From assembly GCF_035712445.1 (NCBI RefSeq), contig NZ_DASTAT010000145.1, forward strand, positions 94,517-158,516: 64,000 nt of DNA, read 5' to 3'. Position numbers and translations under genes: made by a program. Positions within the stretch are counted from its first letter, which is position 1; the number at the start of each line of letters is the position of its first letter. The notes under the pieces were generated by a model that saw nothing but the letters and a program-made list of their open reading frames with translations, was not told the DNA's origin and did no database searches. Positions 54,731 to 63,431 of this stretch are shown here, piece after piece. The DNA comes from Oligoflexus sp. GTDB lineage: Bacteria > Bdellovibrionota_B > Oligoflexia > Oligoflexales > Oligoflexaceae.

Positions 54731-55555
54731 ATGGCGAGTACCAGGACTTTGAACGAGCGACTGAGTGAGCACAGGCTGGAGCATAAAGTGCTCTGTGCGT
54801 TCCAGGATGATATTCATCAGCTGGTGCGGCTTGTGACAGCGGGTCTTCTGTTCGAAAAAGAGAAAGAACGCTTTTTCACAGAATCCGTGGCGCCGGTCAT
54901 GGAAAAGCTCCTGGCCTATCTGCGCCACACCTATGGAGCCGAGCATCCGCGGGTGGCGAACCTTTCGCCCACCGCCCTGGTTTGGGAAATGCAAGCGATC
55001 GAGCATCTGGTGCGTTCGGATATCGAGGCCGCCTTGAATAATGATCCCGCGACCGATGATGCCCTTGAGGTCATCATCTGCTATCCCGGTTTCAAGGCCA
55101 CGCGTTATCATCGCCTCGCCCATATTTTCTATCGGCACAGCATTCCTCTTCTGCCGCGTTTGATTTCTGAACTCGCCCATCAGGAGACGGGCATCGACAT
55201 CCATCCCGGGGCCCAGATCGGCGCGAACTTCTTCATTGATCACGGCACCGGCGTCGTGATCGGAGAAACGGCCATCATCGGCAAGAACGTAACGCTCTAT
55301 CAGGGCGTCACGCTCGGAGCCAAACGTTTCTATCGTGATGACAAAGGAATTGTTGTCAAGGGCAACGCCCGTCACCCTGTGATCGGTGATGGCGTGACCA
55401 TCTATGCTGGTGCCACGATCCTGGGACGGATCACCATCGGCGACGGGTCCAGCATTGGCGGCAATGTCTGGCTGACGGAAAGCGTGCCACCGAAGAGCCG
55501 CGTGACCCAGCAACGTTATCTCTCTTCGTATTTTACCGATGGAGATGGCATTTAG
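54731..55555 (+). CDS. cysE: Serine O-acetyltransferase (EpsC-like)
   Basis: The 274-residue protein, ATG at 54731 with AGGAG 8 bases upstream, forms O-acetylserine. The N-terminal helical half leads to left-handed hexapeptide repeats: [33 protein letters not shown], with the active-site His in [15 protein letters not shown] and [19 protein letters not shown] follow. Its length exceeds short CysE proteins because of an N-terminal extension typical of the longer EpsC type. Feedback by cysteine is usual for the enzyme; the C-terminal tail here is short. It lies 94 bases after cysN and 40 before cysK. Confidence 0.92.
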   Translation: MASTRTLNERLSEHRLEHKVLCAFQDDIHQLVRLVTAGLLFEKEKERFFTESVAPVMEKLLAYLRHTYGAEHPRVANLSPTALVWEMQAIEHLVRSDIEAALNNDPATDDALEVIICYPGFKATRYHRLAHIFYRHSIPLLPRLISELAHQETGIDIHPGAQIGANFFIDHGTGVVIGETAIIGKNVTLYQGVTLGAKRFYRDDKGIVVKGNARHPVIGDGVTIYAGATILGRITIGDGSSIGGNVWLTESVPPKSRVTQQRYLSSYFTDGDGI

Positions 55556-55595
55556 TTCCCGCAACACTATTCATGCACTTAGAGGAGTATTCATC

Positions 55596-56543
55596 ATGTC
55601 CGAACGTCGTCACCGTCCCAAGATCGCCAACGGCATCCTTGAAACCATCGGCAACACGCCCCTCGTCCGCCTGACCAAGATCGGCAAGGACCTGCCGGGG
55701 GACATCCTGCTGAAGTTGGAATTCTTCAATCCCCTGTCGAGCGTAAAGGACCGTATCGGTGCGGCCATGATCGAAGCCGCGGAACAAAGCGGCAAGCTGA
55801 AGCCCGGCGCCACCATCGTCGAGCCCACCAGCGGCAACACCGGGATCGCTCTGGCCTTCGTCGCCGCGCAGAAGGGTTACAAACTGATTCTGACGATGCC
55901 CGAAACGATGAGCGTCGAGCGGCGCAAACTCCTCAAAGCCCTCGGTGCTCAATTGGTGCTCACCCCGGGTGAAAAAGGCATGAAGGGCGCGATCGCCAAA
56001 GCCGAGGAAATTATCGCGGAGAATCCTGGCTACTACATGCCGCAGCAGTTCAACAACCCGGCCAACGTCGAGATTCACAAAAAGACCACGGCCCTTGAAA
56101 TCTGGGAAGATACCGACGGCAAGGTCGACTATCTCGTCTCGGGCATCGGCACTGGCGGAACTCTGACCGGAACAGCCAGCGTGATCAAAAAACTGAAACC
56201 CACTTTCAAAGCCATCGCGGTGGAACCCAAGGACTCCCCGGTTCTGTCAGGCGGACAACCCGGCCCTCATAAAATTCAGGGTCTCGGCGCCGGTTTCATT
56301 CCAGCCATCGTGGACACCTCTTTGATTGATGAAGTGATTCAGGTCACCAATGATGAGGCCGGTGAGTGGGCGCGACGCCTTGCGAAAGAAGAGGGCATCT
56401 TCGCCGGTATTTCCTCGGGCGCAGCGCTGGCCGCAGCTTTGAAACTCGCGAGTCGGCCCGAAAACAAAGGGAAACAGATCGTCGCTGTGATTCCGAGCAC
56501 AGGCGAACGCTATCTTTCCACCTGGCTCTATGAAGATGCGTAA
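55596..56543 (+). CDS. cysK: Cysteine synthase A
   Basis: The 315-residue PLP enzyme makes cysteine from O-acetylserine and sulfide. The start at 55596 follows AGAGGAG. The PLP lysine lies in [16 protein letters not shown], the phosphate or substrate loop in [17 protein letters not shown], and the [10 protein letters not shown] and [10 protein letters not shown] blocks are intact. The C-terminus [20 protein letters not shown] is normal. It is the last gene of the run from cobA before a leader-like gap. Confidence 0.95.
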   Translation: MSERRHRPKIANGILETIGNTPLVRLTKIGKDLPGDILLKLEFFNPLSSVKDRIGAAMIEAAEQSGKLKPGATIVEPTSGNTGIALAFVAAQKGYKLILTMPETMSVERRKLLKALGAQLVLTPGEKGMKGAIAKAEEIIAENPGYYMPQQFNNPANVEIHKKTTALEIWEDTDGKVDYLVSGIGTGGTLTGTASVIKKLKPTFKAIAVEPKDSPVLSGGQPGPHKIQGLGAGFIPAIVDTSLIDEVIQVTNDEAGEWARRLAKEEGIFAGISSGAALAAALKLASRPENKGKQIVAVIPSTGERYLSTWLYEDA

Positions 56544-56640
56544 TGGTTCCAGGGCCTTTGCATGGATTTCCACCACGCTGTAGGTTTTTTATGGAAGGGT
56601 CCGTAAAAAATCTTGCCCCTTTCCTCGCGACCTCCTATGG

Positions 56641-56700
56641 TGAGTCTAAAGGATTTGTGGCCGATTGCAGCTTTCTCTGCTAAAGCGCCAAATGAGTTCG
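56641..56700 (+). promoter_or_regulatory. Imperfect SAM-II-like motif in the leader of the trans-sulfuration genes
   Basis: In the order expected for the SAM-II (metA) aptamer, GATTTG (56652-56657), CCGA (56661-56664), TTGCAGC (56665-56671) and GCTAAAG (56679-56685) occur within 35 bases. A short P1-like pairing GAG..AAAG / CTTTCTC is possible. The linker between the last two elements is 7 bases instead of longer and lacks the usual TTAAA, so this is a resemblance, not a proven riboswitch. The gene downstream is of a type such riboswitches control. Confidence 0.3.
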
Positions 56701-56708
56701 AGAAAACT

Positions 56709-56736
56709 CGCCACGCCCTTGCGTGGCGTTTTTTTT
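56709..56736 (+). terminator. Strong intrinsic terminator 55 bases before the trans-sulfuration gene
   Basis: CGCCACGC / GCGTGGCG, perfect 8-bp stem with a CCTT loop, followed by T8. It could end the cysK transcript or act as the expression platform of a leader RNA for the gene at 56792. It lies about 165 bases after cysK, which favours a leader role, but I cannot distinguish the two. Confidence 0.8.
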
Positions 56737-56791
56737 TCGCGCAAAGCAAATCCTGGTTCTCATTCACTCTTTGATTCCGGGAGCTTATGCT

Positions 56792-57979
56792 ATGACTCTG
56801 CAACGTGAACCAGGTCTTTCCACTCTTTCCGTTCATGGAGGGGAGGCTCGAGTCAAAAGCGACTACGGACTCGTGGATCCGATCCATTGTTCATCAACAT
56901 ATACATTTGAAAACACCGCCTCGCTCATCGCCATGCTTGAAGGTGAAAGCGAGGAACGCGATGAATACGCCCGCTACAGCAGCCCCAACTCCCGCACCGT
57001 CGAGAAAAAGCTGGCGGAACTTGAAGGCACCGAGGACGCGATCCTTTGCACCACCGGCATGTCGGCTCTGGCCCTTCTCTTCCTGGCCGATCTGAAGCCC
57101 GGCGACAAGCTTGTCTTCTTCGATCAGTGCTATCACCGCACAAGGCAGTTCTGCTTTGAATATCTGAAGGCCTACGGTGTGGACTGCGTGCAGATTCCCA
57201 CTGGGGATTTTCAGGCACTGGAGCAGGCCATGGATGGCCGCACGCGTCTTCTGTTCACCGAGCTGCCGACCAACCCGCATCTGACCGTCATCGACCTTGA
57301 ACGCTTCGTGCAGATTGCCAAGGCCTATGATGCCGCGACCTGCATCGATGCAACCCTGGCCAGCCCTGTGAATCACCTTCCCGCGCGCTGGGGTGTGGAT
57401 TACATCGTGCATTCCGCCACCAAATATCTCGGTGGGCACAACGATCTTCTCGCGGGCACGATCGCCGGAAGCAAGGCCCGTTTGGAACCCCTCCGCAAAC
57501 TGCAGGGCATCATCGGCGCTATCGCTGCGCCGCATACCGCCTGGCTTTTGCAAAGAGGTTTGAAAACCCTGCCCCTTCGCGTTCAGCAGCAGAATAAAAC
57601 CGGCCTTGCCGTGGCGGCATTTTTGAATCAGCACAAAGCCGTGAAGAAAGTGTATTACCCCGGACTCCCCACCCATCCGAGCTTTGAGCAGGCGCAAAAA
57701 TACCTCTCGGGTTGTGGGGGCCTCATCAGCTTCGAACTCAAAACCGATCGGGAAGGCTGCGCGCGCTTCATAGATGCCTGCCGCATCCCGCGGATCGGTC
57801 CCAGCCTCGGCGGAGTGGAATCCTTGATCGAGCAACCGGCGATCATGAGTTTCTATAAGGCATCGGAAGCCGATCGCCTGCGTTGGGGTATCGATAGTGC
57901 TCTTGTGCGTCTCTCGCTTGGCATCGAGGATACCCAGGATCTTTTGACTGATCTGGACCAGGCTTTGAGCCGCATCTAA
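56792..57979 (+). CDS. Cys/Met metabolism PLP enzyme, cystathionine gamma-synthase-like
   Basis: The protein is 395 residues from the ATG at 56792 (GGGAG site). It belongs to the trans-sulfuration family: EEYARYSSPNSRT-like block DEYARYSSPNSRTVEKKL, LLFTELPTNPHLTVIDL, and the PLP-lysine VHSATKYLGGHNDLLAGT. The TELPTNP style recalls plant cystathionine gamma-synthases. Whether it makes or cleaves cystathionine cannot be fixed from sequence. It is 13 bases before a homologous gene, so the pair could run both directions between cysteine and homocysteine. Confidence 0.85.
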   Translation: MTLQREPGLSTLSVHGGEARVKSDYGLVDPIHCSSTYTFENTASLIAMLEGESEERDEYARYSSPNSRTVEKKLAELEGTEDAILCTTGMSALALLFLADLKPGDKLVFFDQCYHRTRQFCFEYLKAYGVDCVQIPTGDFQALEQAMDGRTRLLFTELPTNPHLTVIDLERFVQIAKAYDAATCIDATLASPVNHLPARWGVDYIVHSATKYLGGHNDLLAGTIAGSKARLEPLRKLQGIIGAIAAPHTAWLLQRGLKTLPLRVQQQNKTGLAVAAFLNQHKAVKKVYYPGLPTHPSFEQAQKYLSGCGGLISFELKTDREGCARFIDACRIPRIGPSLGGVESLIEQPAIMSFYKASEADRLRWGIDSALVRLSLGIEDTQDLLTDLDQALSRI

Positions 57980-57992
57980 GGGGGACAGCACG

Positions 57993-59201
57993 ATGCATTT
58001 ATCCACGCGTTCGATTCACATTGGCAATGAAAAAGATCCTCTGACCGGCGCGGTGATTCCACCGCTATACCTGGCCGCGACCTTCGCGCCTCCCGGTGAA
58101 TTCAGTGAAGCCGCATTTGATTACAGCAGAAGCGGCAATCCCACCCGGGCCGGCCTTGAAACCACGCTCGCCGCGCTGGAAGAAGGCGTCGGGGCGCTGG
58201 CCTATGCCTCGGGCATGGCGGCCATTCACGGGGCTTTGATGCTTTTGAAAAGCGGCGATCATGTGATTGCCGGCACTGATATTTACGGCGGGACCTATCG
58301 CATCCTGCACAAGATCCTGAGCCGCGTGGGCATTGAAACCTCGCTTGTGCCCTTCGATGATCTGGAAGCGGTGGAAGCCGCGATCCGTCCGACCACGCGC
58401 ATGATCTGGGCGGAAAATCCGGGCAATCCCCTTCTTTCCCTGGTCGATATTGAAGCCTTGGCCGAAATCGCCCATCGACATGATGCCTTGCTCGCCGTGG
58501 ATAATACCTTCGCCACACCCGTCGCCACCCAGCCTTTGAAACTCGGAGCGGACATCGTCATGCATTCCGCGACCAAGTTCTTAGGCGGACATTCCGATCT
58601 TTTGGGTGGGGCCCTGGTCGTTCGGGACAAGGCACTTTTGAAAGAACTTTATTTCATTCAGAATGCCACCGGGGGCGTGATGGCTCCGCTGGACTGTTAC
58701 CTCTGTGCGCGCGGGATTAAAACGCTCGAAGTGCGTTTCCGCGAACAATGTAAAAGCGCACTTTGGATTGCCCAGTTCCTGGAAAACCATCCCGCCGTGA
58801 AAAAAGTCTTTTACCCCGGCCTTCCCTCGCATCCTCAATACGACATTGCTCAGAAACAATTGCGCGGACTTTATGGAGCGGTCGTAAGCTTCGAACTCAA
58901 AGCCGACTTCCTGGCCACCAAACGTTTCATCAGCGCCACCCGACTCTTCCAACGAGCGGTGAGCGTCGGTGCCGTCGAATCCTTGATCGAACAGCCGGCA
59001 TCCATGTCGCATGCAAGTTACGACAAGGCTGATCGCGTGAAGGCCGGCATTGATGATGGCTTGATCCGCCTGTCGATCGGTCTGGAGCATGTGCAGGATC
59101 TGATCGAGGATCTTCAGGGTGCGTTTCAACACACTCTGAATCACGAGGCCGTGCACACGCCCGAAGTCAACTGGGACCTGGAAGCCGGTTACTTCAGCTA
59201 A
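57993..59201 (+). CDS. Cys/Met metabolism PLP enzyme, cystathionine gamma-lyase/synthase-like
   Basis: The 402-residue trans-sulfuration enzyme starts MHLSTRSIHIGNEKDPLTGAV. YSRSGNPTRAGLETTLAALE, DIYGGTYRILHKILS, ENPGNPLLSLVDI and the PLP-lysine VMHSATKFLGGHSDLLGG are all standard. VGAVESLIEQPASMSH near the end is typical of MetB/CGL proteins. It is only moderately like its upstream neighbour, so the pair is old rather than a recent duplication. Its stop overlaps the convergent transporter gene by 8 bases. Confidence 0.88.
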   Translation: MHLSTRSIHIGNEKDPLTGAVIPPLYLAATFAPPGEFSEAAFDYSRSGNPTRAGLETTLAALEEGVGALAYASGMAAIHGALMLLKSGDHVIAGTDIYGGTYRILHKILSRVGIETSLVPFDDLEAVEAAIRPTTRMIWAENPGNPLLSLVDIEALAEIAHRHDALLAVDNTFATPVATQPLKLGADIVMHSATKFLGGHSDLLGGALVVRDKALLKELYFIQNATGGVMAPLDCYLCARGIKTLEVRFREQCKSALWIAQFLENHPAVKKVFYPGLPSHPQYDIAQKQLRGLYGAVVSFELKADFLATKRFISATRLFQRAVSVGAVESLIEQPASMSHASYDKADRVKAGIDDGLIRLSIGLEHVQDLIEDLQGAFQHTLNHEAVHTPEVNWDLEAGYFS

Positions 59202-60084
59202 GCGCCGGCCGCGGCACAGGCCTTGCGATCAGCAAAAGCCCAAGAAGGATACCAATACCCCCCAGCACCTGGCTGGGGGTTAAGCGTTCTCCTAGAAAAA
59301 GCGAAGCGAGCAGAACGCCCGAAAGGGGTTCGGTGGTGCTGAGGAGCGCGACCTCCCAGTTCTGCAGTTTTTGCAGACCGGCCAGAAATAAACTCATGGC
59401 CAGGACGGTTCCAATGAAGGCAATCGACAGAATAATCCACCAGGCGTTGGTCCACAGCATCTGCACGCGTTCCAGGTCATGCACGAAGAGGAGGGAGAGA
59501 ATCAAGGCCGCAAAGGTTTGAATGTACGGCACGGAAATATCCGCAGGCACCTTCCGCAAAAGCCGACTCGATAGAAGAATATAGAGGGAATAAAAGAGCG
59601 CCGCACAAAGAGCGAAAACCAGGGCGCTGGCCTTTTCCACTGCAATCTCCCCCCACACCAAGGCCACCGTCCCGACCAGAACCAGCGGCAAGGCCCAAAG
59701 TTTCTGCCGCGGAATTTTTTCCTGAAACAGAAATCGCGCGCCGATGGTTACCATTACAGGATAGGTATAGAGAAGAAGCACCGACAAAGACGCCGACAGC
59801 CCACCCAAGGCCGAAAAAAAGCACCAGGCAAAGAGCGCATAACCGAAAACGCCGAGGAGCGCACATGATAAAAGCTGGCGCCAGGGTAGAATCAAACGCC
59901 GGGGATCCCGCAGGGCATGCCATCCAAAAAGCATAAGCGCCGCAAAAGTAAAGCGCAGGGCGAGCAGTTCCCCAGCTGTGGCTCCGTGCTCATAAAGCAG
60001 TTTTCCAAAAAGCCCCAGACAGCCAAAACAAAGTCCGGATGCGATGACCTGCTGAATACCCAATCGACGGTTTGGCTGTGACAC
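59194..60084 (-). CDS. EamA-type drug/metabolite transporter
   Basis: The 296-residue inner-membrane protein has ten predicted helices in two EamA halves (for example IASGLCFGCLGLFGKLLYEHG and WALPLVLVGTVALVWG). I prefer the GTG at 60084 (MSQPNRRLGIQQVIAS), which follows GGGAGGG, over the ATG at 60123. The substrate is unknown; amino-acid or metabolite export is common in the family, and a cysteine or methionine exporter would suit the neighbourhood, but that is guesswork. It is convergent with the trans-sulfuration genes. Confidence 0.8.
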   Translation of the reverse strand: MSQPNRRLGIQQVIASGLCFGCLGLFGKLLYEHGATAGELLALRFTFAALMLFGWHALRDPRRLILPWRQLLSCALLGVFGYALFAWCFFSALGGLSASLSVLLLYTYPVMVTIGARFLFQEKIPRQKLWALPLVLVGTVALVWGEIAVEKASALVFALCAALFYSLYILLSSRLLRKVPADISVPYIQTFAALILSLLFVHDLERVQMLWTNAWWIILSIAFIGTVLAMSLFLAGLQKLQNWEVALLSTTEPLSGVLLASLFLGERLTPSQVLGGIGILLGLLLIARPVPRPALS

Positions 60085-60171
60085 TTTGCCCTCCCATGAA
60101 GCTCTCCTGTTCCGAGAATTCATGGCTTTGAGGGCGCTGTCAATCTTGGAAGAGTAAAAACCGAAGAATAA

Positions 60172-60489
60172 CTAGCTGGCACTATTCTGCTTGATCAGCT
60201 TGCGCTCTTCTTTGCACTGATCGAGCAAGGTCAGTCGTTCCTTCAGTCCAAGGCGCTTGATTTCAGGGTGATCGTACGAAGTGGCCCGGAAAAGGTTCGT
60301 CAGATAGCCCTTTTTCGGATGATAGGCCACCGAGAGTGGGCACTTGGGATTTGTTCCAGGCTGAACGCCGGGAGGCGTGACTGGTCCCGGCAGCTCGGTC
60401 GTGGCTTCTTTCCTCGCACTTTTCTTCTCACACGCTGGAATGGAAAGTGCCAGCACGCAGAGTATACTGATTTTGAGACCAGGTTTCAT
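60172..60489 (-). CDS. Small lipoprotein of unknown function
   Basis: The 105-residue protein has an AAAGGG site and a lipobox (LALSIPAC). The mature part is charged with a Pro-rich spacer and two cysteines (NPKCPLSVAYHPKKGYLTN and LLDQCKEERK). It starts 10 bases after the protease/LRR lipoprotein stop on the same strand and may be co-expressed with it. No family recognised. Confidence 0.65.
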   Translation of the reverse strand: MKPGLKISILCVLALSIPACEKKSARKEATTELPGPVTPPGVQPGTNPKCPLSVAYHPKKGYLTNLFRATSYDHPEIKRLGLKERLTLLDQCKEERKLIKQNSAS

Positions 60490-60499
60490 AGGTCACCCT

Positions 60500-62755
60500 T
60501 TAAAAATAGTTATTGAAGTCTTTTGCATAGCGAAACACGCGCTGCCCTACTTCAGCTCGCAGATGATATCGCCCATTGCCGACTGGCTCGAAAACTTCAT
60601 TCAAAAGCGCTGTGACGAAACTGTCAGGAAGATCCCAGTTTCGATTCCTGGTTATTTGCCCAAATGCCGTCGTACCCAGCAGGAAGACGACCTCCTCATC
60701 GCTGAGTTCCTGGGTCAGGAGTTCGGGAAACTGCGCCTTAAGATCCCGGTGCAGGTAAAAGAAGTCGATCTCAGGGTAACCATAAGACCCCGTTGCGTCC
60801 ACCAGAACGCCCCGCCGTTTGAGTTCCTCACGCACCTTGGTGAAGCGATTGTCGAGATCGTCCACGGCCACGTACTGAAGCTTGGGTAGCTTAAGCAGGG
60901 GATCCAGACTCTCAAGGGGGCTGCCATGCAAACTGACGATTTCAAGATTCTGGAGCGCCGTGATGGTCGAAATATCCCGGATCTGATTCCAACCCAATTC
61001 CAGTTGAGTCAAGGACTTTGGAAGCTTTTCGACATCCAAGGTTTCAATGCGGTTGTTTCTGAGCCAGAGACTGCGCAGGGACGTGAGATGACTCAGATCA
61101 GGCACCGAACTGAAGTTGACATTGTCCGCATTCAAGATTTCCAGCGCCGGCATCTCGCCGAGCTTGATCGTCTCCAGGGGATTGTCACTGAAGTCCAATT
61201 TATAGAGCCTGGGCAGCTTGTCCAGGACCAGACTCGTCAGCTGATTCTTTTCCAAGGCAAGCCAGCCGAGATTGGCTTTGTCCGACAGCGCAAAGCTCGT
61301 CAAGCGGTTCTGGTAAAGAAAGAGCGTTAAGAGTTGGGGCAGTTCCTGCGTGAATGAAGCATTCGTCAGTTCATTCTGCTCCAGGCGTAATTCCTGCAAT
61401 CCTGAAGGCAGAGCGCCTACAGTTGCGATTCGATTGCGTCCCGCTTTAAGAACGGTGAGCTGATTCATCGCACTCAGATCAGGGATCTGCCTGACCTGAT
61501 TATTCCAAAACCTGAGCGTCGTCAGGCTTTTCCAATTATTCGCAGGAATTTCCTGCAGCTGATTATTATCCACGATAAGTTTCCGCAGGGAGTTGGACTG
61601 GGCTATCCAGCTGAGGTCTTTCACCCTGTTCTGGGCAAGATTGATCTCCTCCGTGATGGAGGCTCCTTCCCATGCGCTGAGATCATCAATCCTGTTGAAA
61701 CTCAGATCGAGTTTACGGAAGCGCCCTCCCTGCAGGAGGCTAAGATCGCGAACCTGCAGACCAGCGAGATTGAGATCACGATTCTGACTCAATGCCTCTT
61801 TAATTTGACTGCAATCGCTCTGATGCAGGGCTCCAGCGACAGCGTCCAGAAGAGTTTGGCCATCGGGACTCTTCGTGAGCCCCGAGCATACAGTCCTGGC
61901 TTGCACGGTTTCGACGATCCCCGCGTCGTCACAGCGAATATGGGAAGCGAAATCGAGGGTATTCGCATTCTGATTCACGATCTTTTTAATCCAACATAGA
62001 TTGGGATAGATCAGCGCATAGGTGTTGAAGACGGACGTTCCCGGAAAGCAGGGCGACCCCGTGCTCAACACTCCCCCCAGGAGAAAAGCCCCGCTTTCGC
62101 TTTGGGGAAAGACCAGTGAGCCTCCACTATCGCCGCTGCAGGCGCCCGTGTTATCGCCCGAGACCTGCACCACGCCTTCATCCAATCTATGAATGCCCAC
62201 TTCGGTGTGATGCCTTAAGGTATTGCCTTCGCGTTGGACAGCGTCCTCTTGAGAAGTTGCGCCAAAGCCGGCGATGAAGACGGATTTTTTCGCGAGCGTA
62301 GAGAAATCCTGAAGGGTCGCGCCCCAGTCGTAGGCCTGATCTATCAGCTGATAAGGTTCCACCGAAAGGATGGGGCTCTTGAGTTCGAGGAGAGCCACAT
62401 CATAGGCCTGCCATGACTCGCCATTCAACTGGATGCTGCTCTGGGGAGCTTCATCAAGATAAGGCAGAATGTAAACCGCTTTCACCTCGGCCGATTCCTG
62501 AGGTTTCCTGGAATCCGTGCCGGCATGTACGGACAGGTTTTCCCGGATGCTGGCGACGCAGTGCCGAGCGGTCACGGCATGATAGGGAGAAATTAACGAA
62601 GCCGAGCAAAGGCTATTGCCAAAAACAGTCAGAGCCAGGGTTGCCCGAAAACGCTCGTCACCCGTCGCACCATTCATGATGTTCAGGTCGGAAACGGATT
62701 GCGGTCCGCAGGATATACTCAGAAAACTCAGCAATAAAAAACACTTAAGGCGCAT
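60500..62755 (-). CDS. Lipoprotein with trypsin-like protease and leucine-rich repeats
   Basis: The protein is 751 residues from the ATG at 62755 (GGATGG site, lipobox FLSISC); the open frame to 63043 is not used. Residues about 30-260 form a trypsin-fold protease with a full triad: His in LISPYHAVTARHC, Asp in AYDVALLELKSP and Ser in GACSGDSGGSLVF. From about residue 330 to 640 come leucine-rich repeats of the short bacterial type (LRKLIVDNNQLQEIP, LTTLRFWNNQVRQIPDLS, LQELRLEQNELTNAS and more than ten others). The last 100 residues are helical. An active surface protease with an LRR recognition arm is likely. Confidence 0.85.
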   Translation of the reverse strand: MRLKCFLLLSFLSISCGPQSVSDLNIMNGATGDERFRATLALTVFGNSLCSASLISPYHAVTARHCVASIRENLSVHAGTDSRKPQESAEVKAVYILPYLDEAPQSSIQLNGESWQAYDVALLELKSPILSVEPYQLIDQAYDWGATLQDFSTLAKKSVFIAGFGATSQEDAVQREGNTLRHHTEVGIHRLDEGVVQVSGDNTGACSGDSGGSLVFPQSESGAFLLGGVLSTGSPCFPGTSVFNTYALIYPNLCWIKKIVNQNANTLDFASHIRCDDAGIVETVQARTVCSGLTKSPDGQTLLDAVAGALHQSDCSQIKEALSQNRDLNLAGLQVRDLSLLQGGRFRKLDLSFNRIDDLSAWEGASITEEINLAQNRVKDLSWIAQSNSLRKLIVDNNQLQEIPANNWKSLTTLRFWNNQVRQIPDLSAMNQLTVLKAGRNRIATVGALPSGLQELRLEQNELTNASFTQELPQLLTLFLYQNRLTSFALSDKANLGWLALEKNQLTSLVLDKLPRLYKLDFSDNPLETIKLGEMPALEILNADNVNFSSVPDLSHLTSLRSLWLRNNRIETLDVEKLPKSLTQLELGWNQIRDISTITALQNLEIVSLHGSPLESLDPLLKLPKLQYVAVDDLDNRFTKVREELKRRGVLVDATGSYGYPEIDFFYLHRDLKAQFPELLTQELSDEEVVFLLGTTAFGQITRNRNWDLPDSFVTALLNEVFEPVGNGRYHLRAEVGQRVFRYAKDFNNYF

Positions 62756-62943
62756 AAACCATCCAAAAAAAGGGTCGGGACAGCCGAATCGCAGAACGTC
62801 CATTGGGTATACCCGAAATTCACGATCCCAGCTCTGTTCCAACCCTCTTCTGAGAACGTTTTTAGAATCCGCGGACCAATCATTCAACATATTGTATTTA
62901 TTTACTTTTACAAGAATTCTGCAGCTTTTTTGACCAAGCCCCC

Positions 62944-62972
62944 TTGATAAAACTTGCTCCCCATCCGATACT
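62944..62972 (+). promoter_or_regulatory. Candidate promoter of the GntR-ABC operon
   Basis: TTGATA (62944-62949) is 17 bases from GATACT (62967-62972; four of six -10 bases). The start of transcription would fall inside the palindrome at 62976-62994. Confidence 0.55.
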
Positions 62973-62975
62973 ACT

Positions 62976-62994
62976 GTACATACCCACCATGTAC
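62976..62994. promoter_or_regulatory. Candidate GntR operator palindrome
   Basis: The perfect inverted repeat GTACAT-N7-ATGTAC lies directly downstream of the -10 and 32 bases before the GntR-type gene. This is where an autorepressor of the YtrA subfamily would bind. Confidence 0.6.
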
Positions 62995-63026
62995 GGTGGA
63001 TACACAGTCCCCGGGGGAGGGTTCCG

Positions 63027-63431
63027 GTGCTACTCAATATCAACGACCATGGAAGCGAACCGCTCTATCTGCAGATTGTCCGGCAGGTTTCAGCCCAAAT
63101 CATAACGGGTGCTTTGCCCGAGGGTGAGCCCCTGCCGTCGATCCGCGAGCTGGCTCGGCGTGAACGCATCAGCGTGATCACGGTCCAGAAAGCGTATGAG
63201 GAACTGGTCCGACAGAATTTGATCGTGTCCCGGCGGGCCAAAGGATTTTTCGTGGCTGACCTGCCCAAGGGCAGCAAAGAGGATCTCGCACGATTGCACT
63301 GCAGGGAAGCGCTGGAAAAACCTGTGCGCGATAGCTTGAGTGAGGGGCTTGATTTGAAAACGATCCTACAGATTGTCAGGGATATCGTCGCGGACAGCGG
63401 GACCGCAGAGCCAACAAAGGAGACGGAATAA
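63027..63431 (+). CDS. GntR-family transcriptional regulator, YtrA-like
   Basis: The 134-residue protein starts with GTG at 63027 (GGGGAGGG site) and reads MLLNINDHGSEPLYLQIVRQ. The winged helix-turn-helix occupies residues about 12-75 (EGEPLPSIRELARRERISVI, TVQKAYEELVRQNLIVSRRAKGFFV). The short C-terminus, without an effector domain of the FadR/HutC kind, and the ABC ATPase gene directly after it mark the YtrA subfamily. It probably represses its own operon through the palindrome at 62976-62994 in response to an envelope signal; this is family knowledge, not shown here. Confidence 0.88.
   Translation: MLLNINDHGSEPLYLQIVRQVSAQIITGALPEGEPLPSIRELARRERISVITVQKAYEELVRQNLIVSRRAKGFFVADLPKGSKEDLARLHCREALEKPVRDSLSEGLDLKTILQIVRDIVADSGTAEPTKETE

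Noticed and set aside
54308-55567. Long minus-strand frame across cysN and cysE
   Set aside because: Both cysN and cysE have complete conserved motifs on the plus strand; this frame is an antisense shadow.
56544-56791. SAM-I riboswitch or T-box before the trans-sulfuration genes
   Set aside because: None of the SAM-I core or T-box sequences could be found by eye; only the partial SAM-II-like order is present.
56894-58006. Long minus-strand frame opposite the first trans-sulfuration gene
   Set aside because: The plus-strand PLP enzyme is unmistakable; the antisense frame has no recognisable feature.
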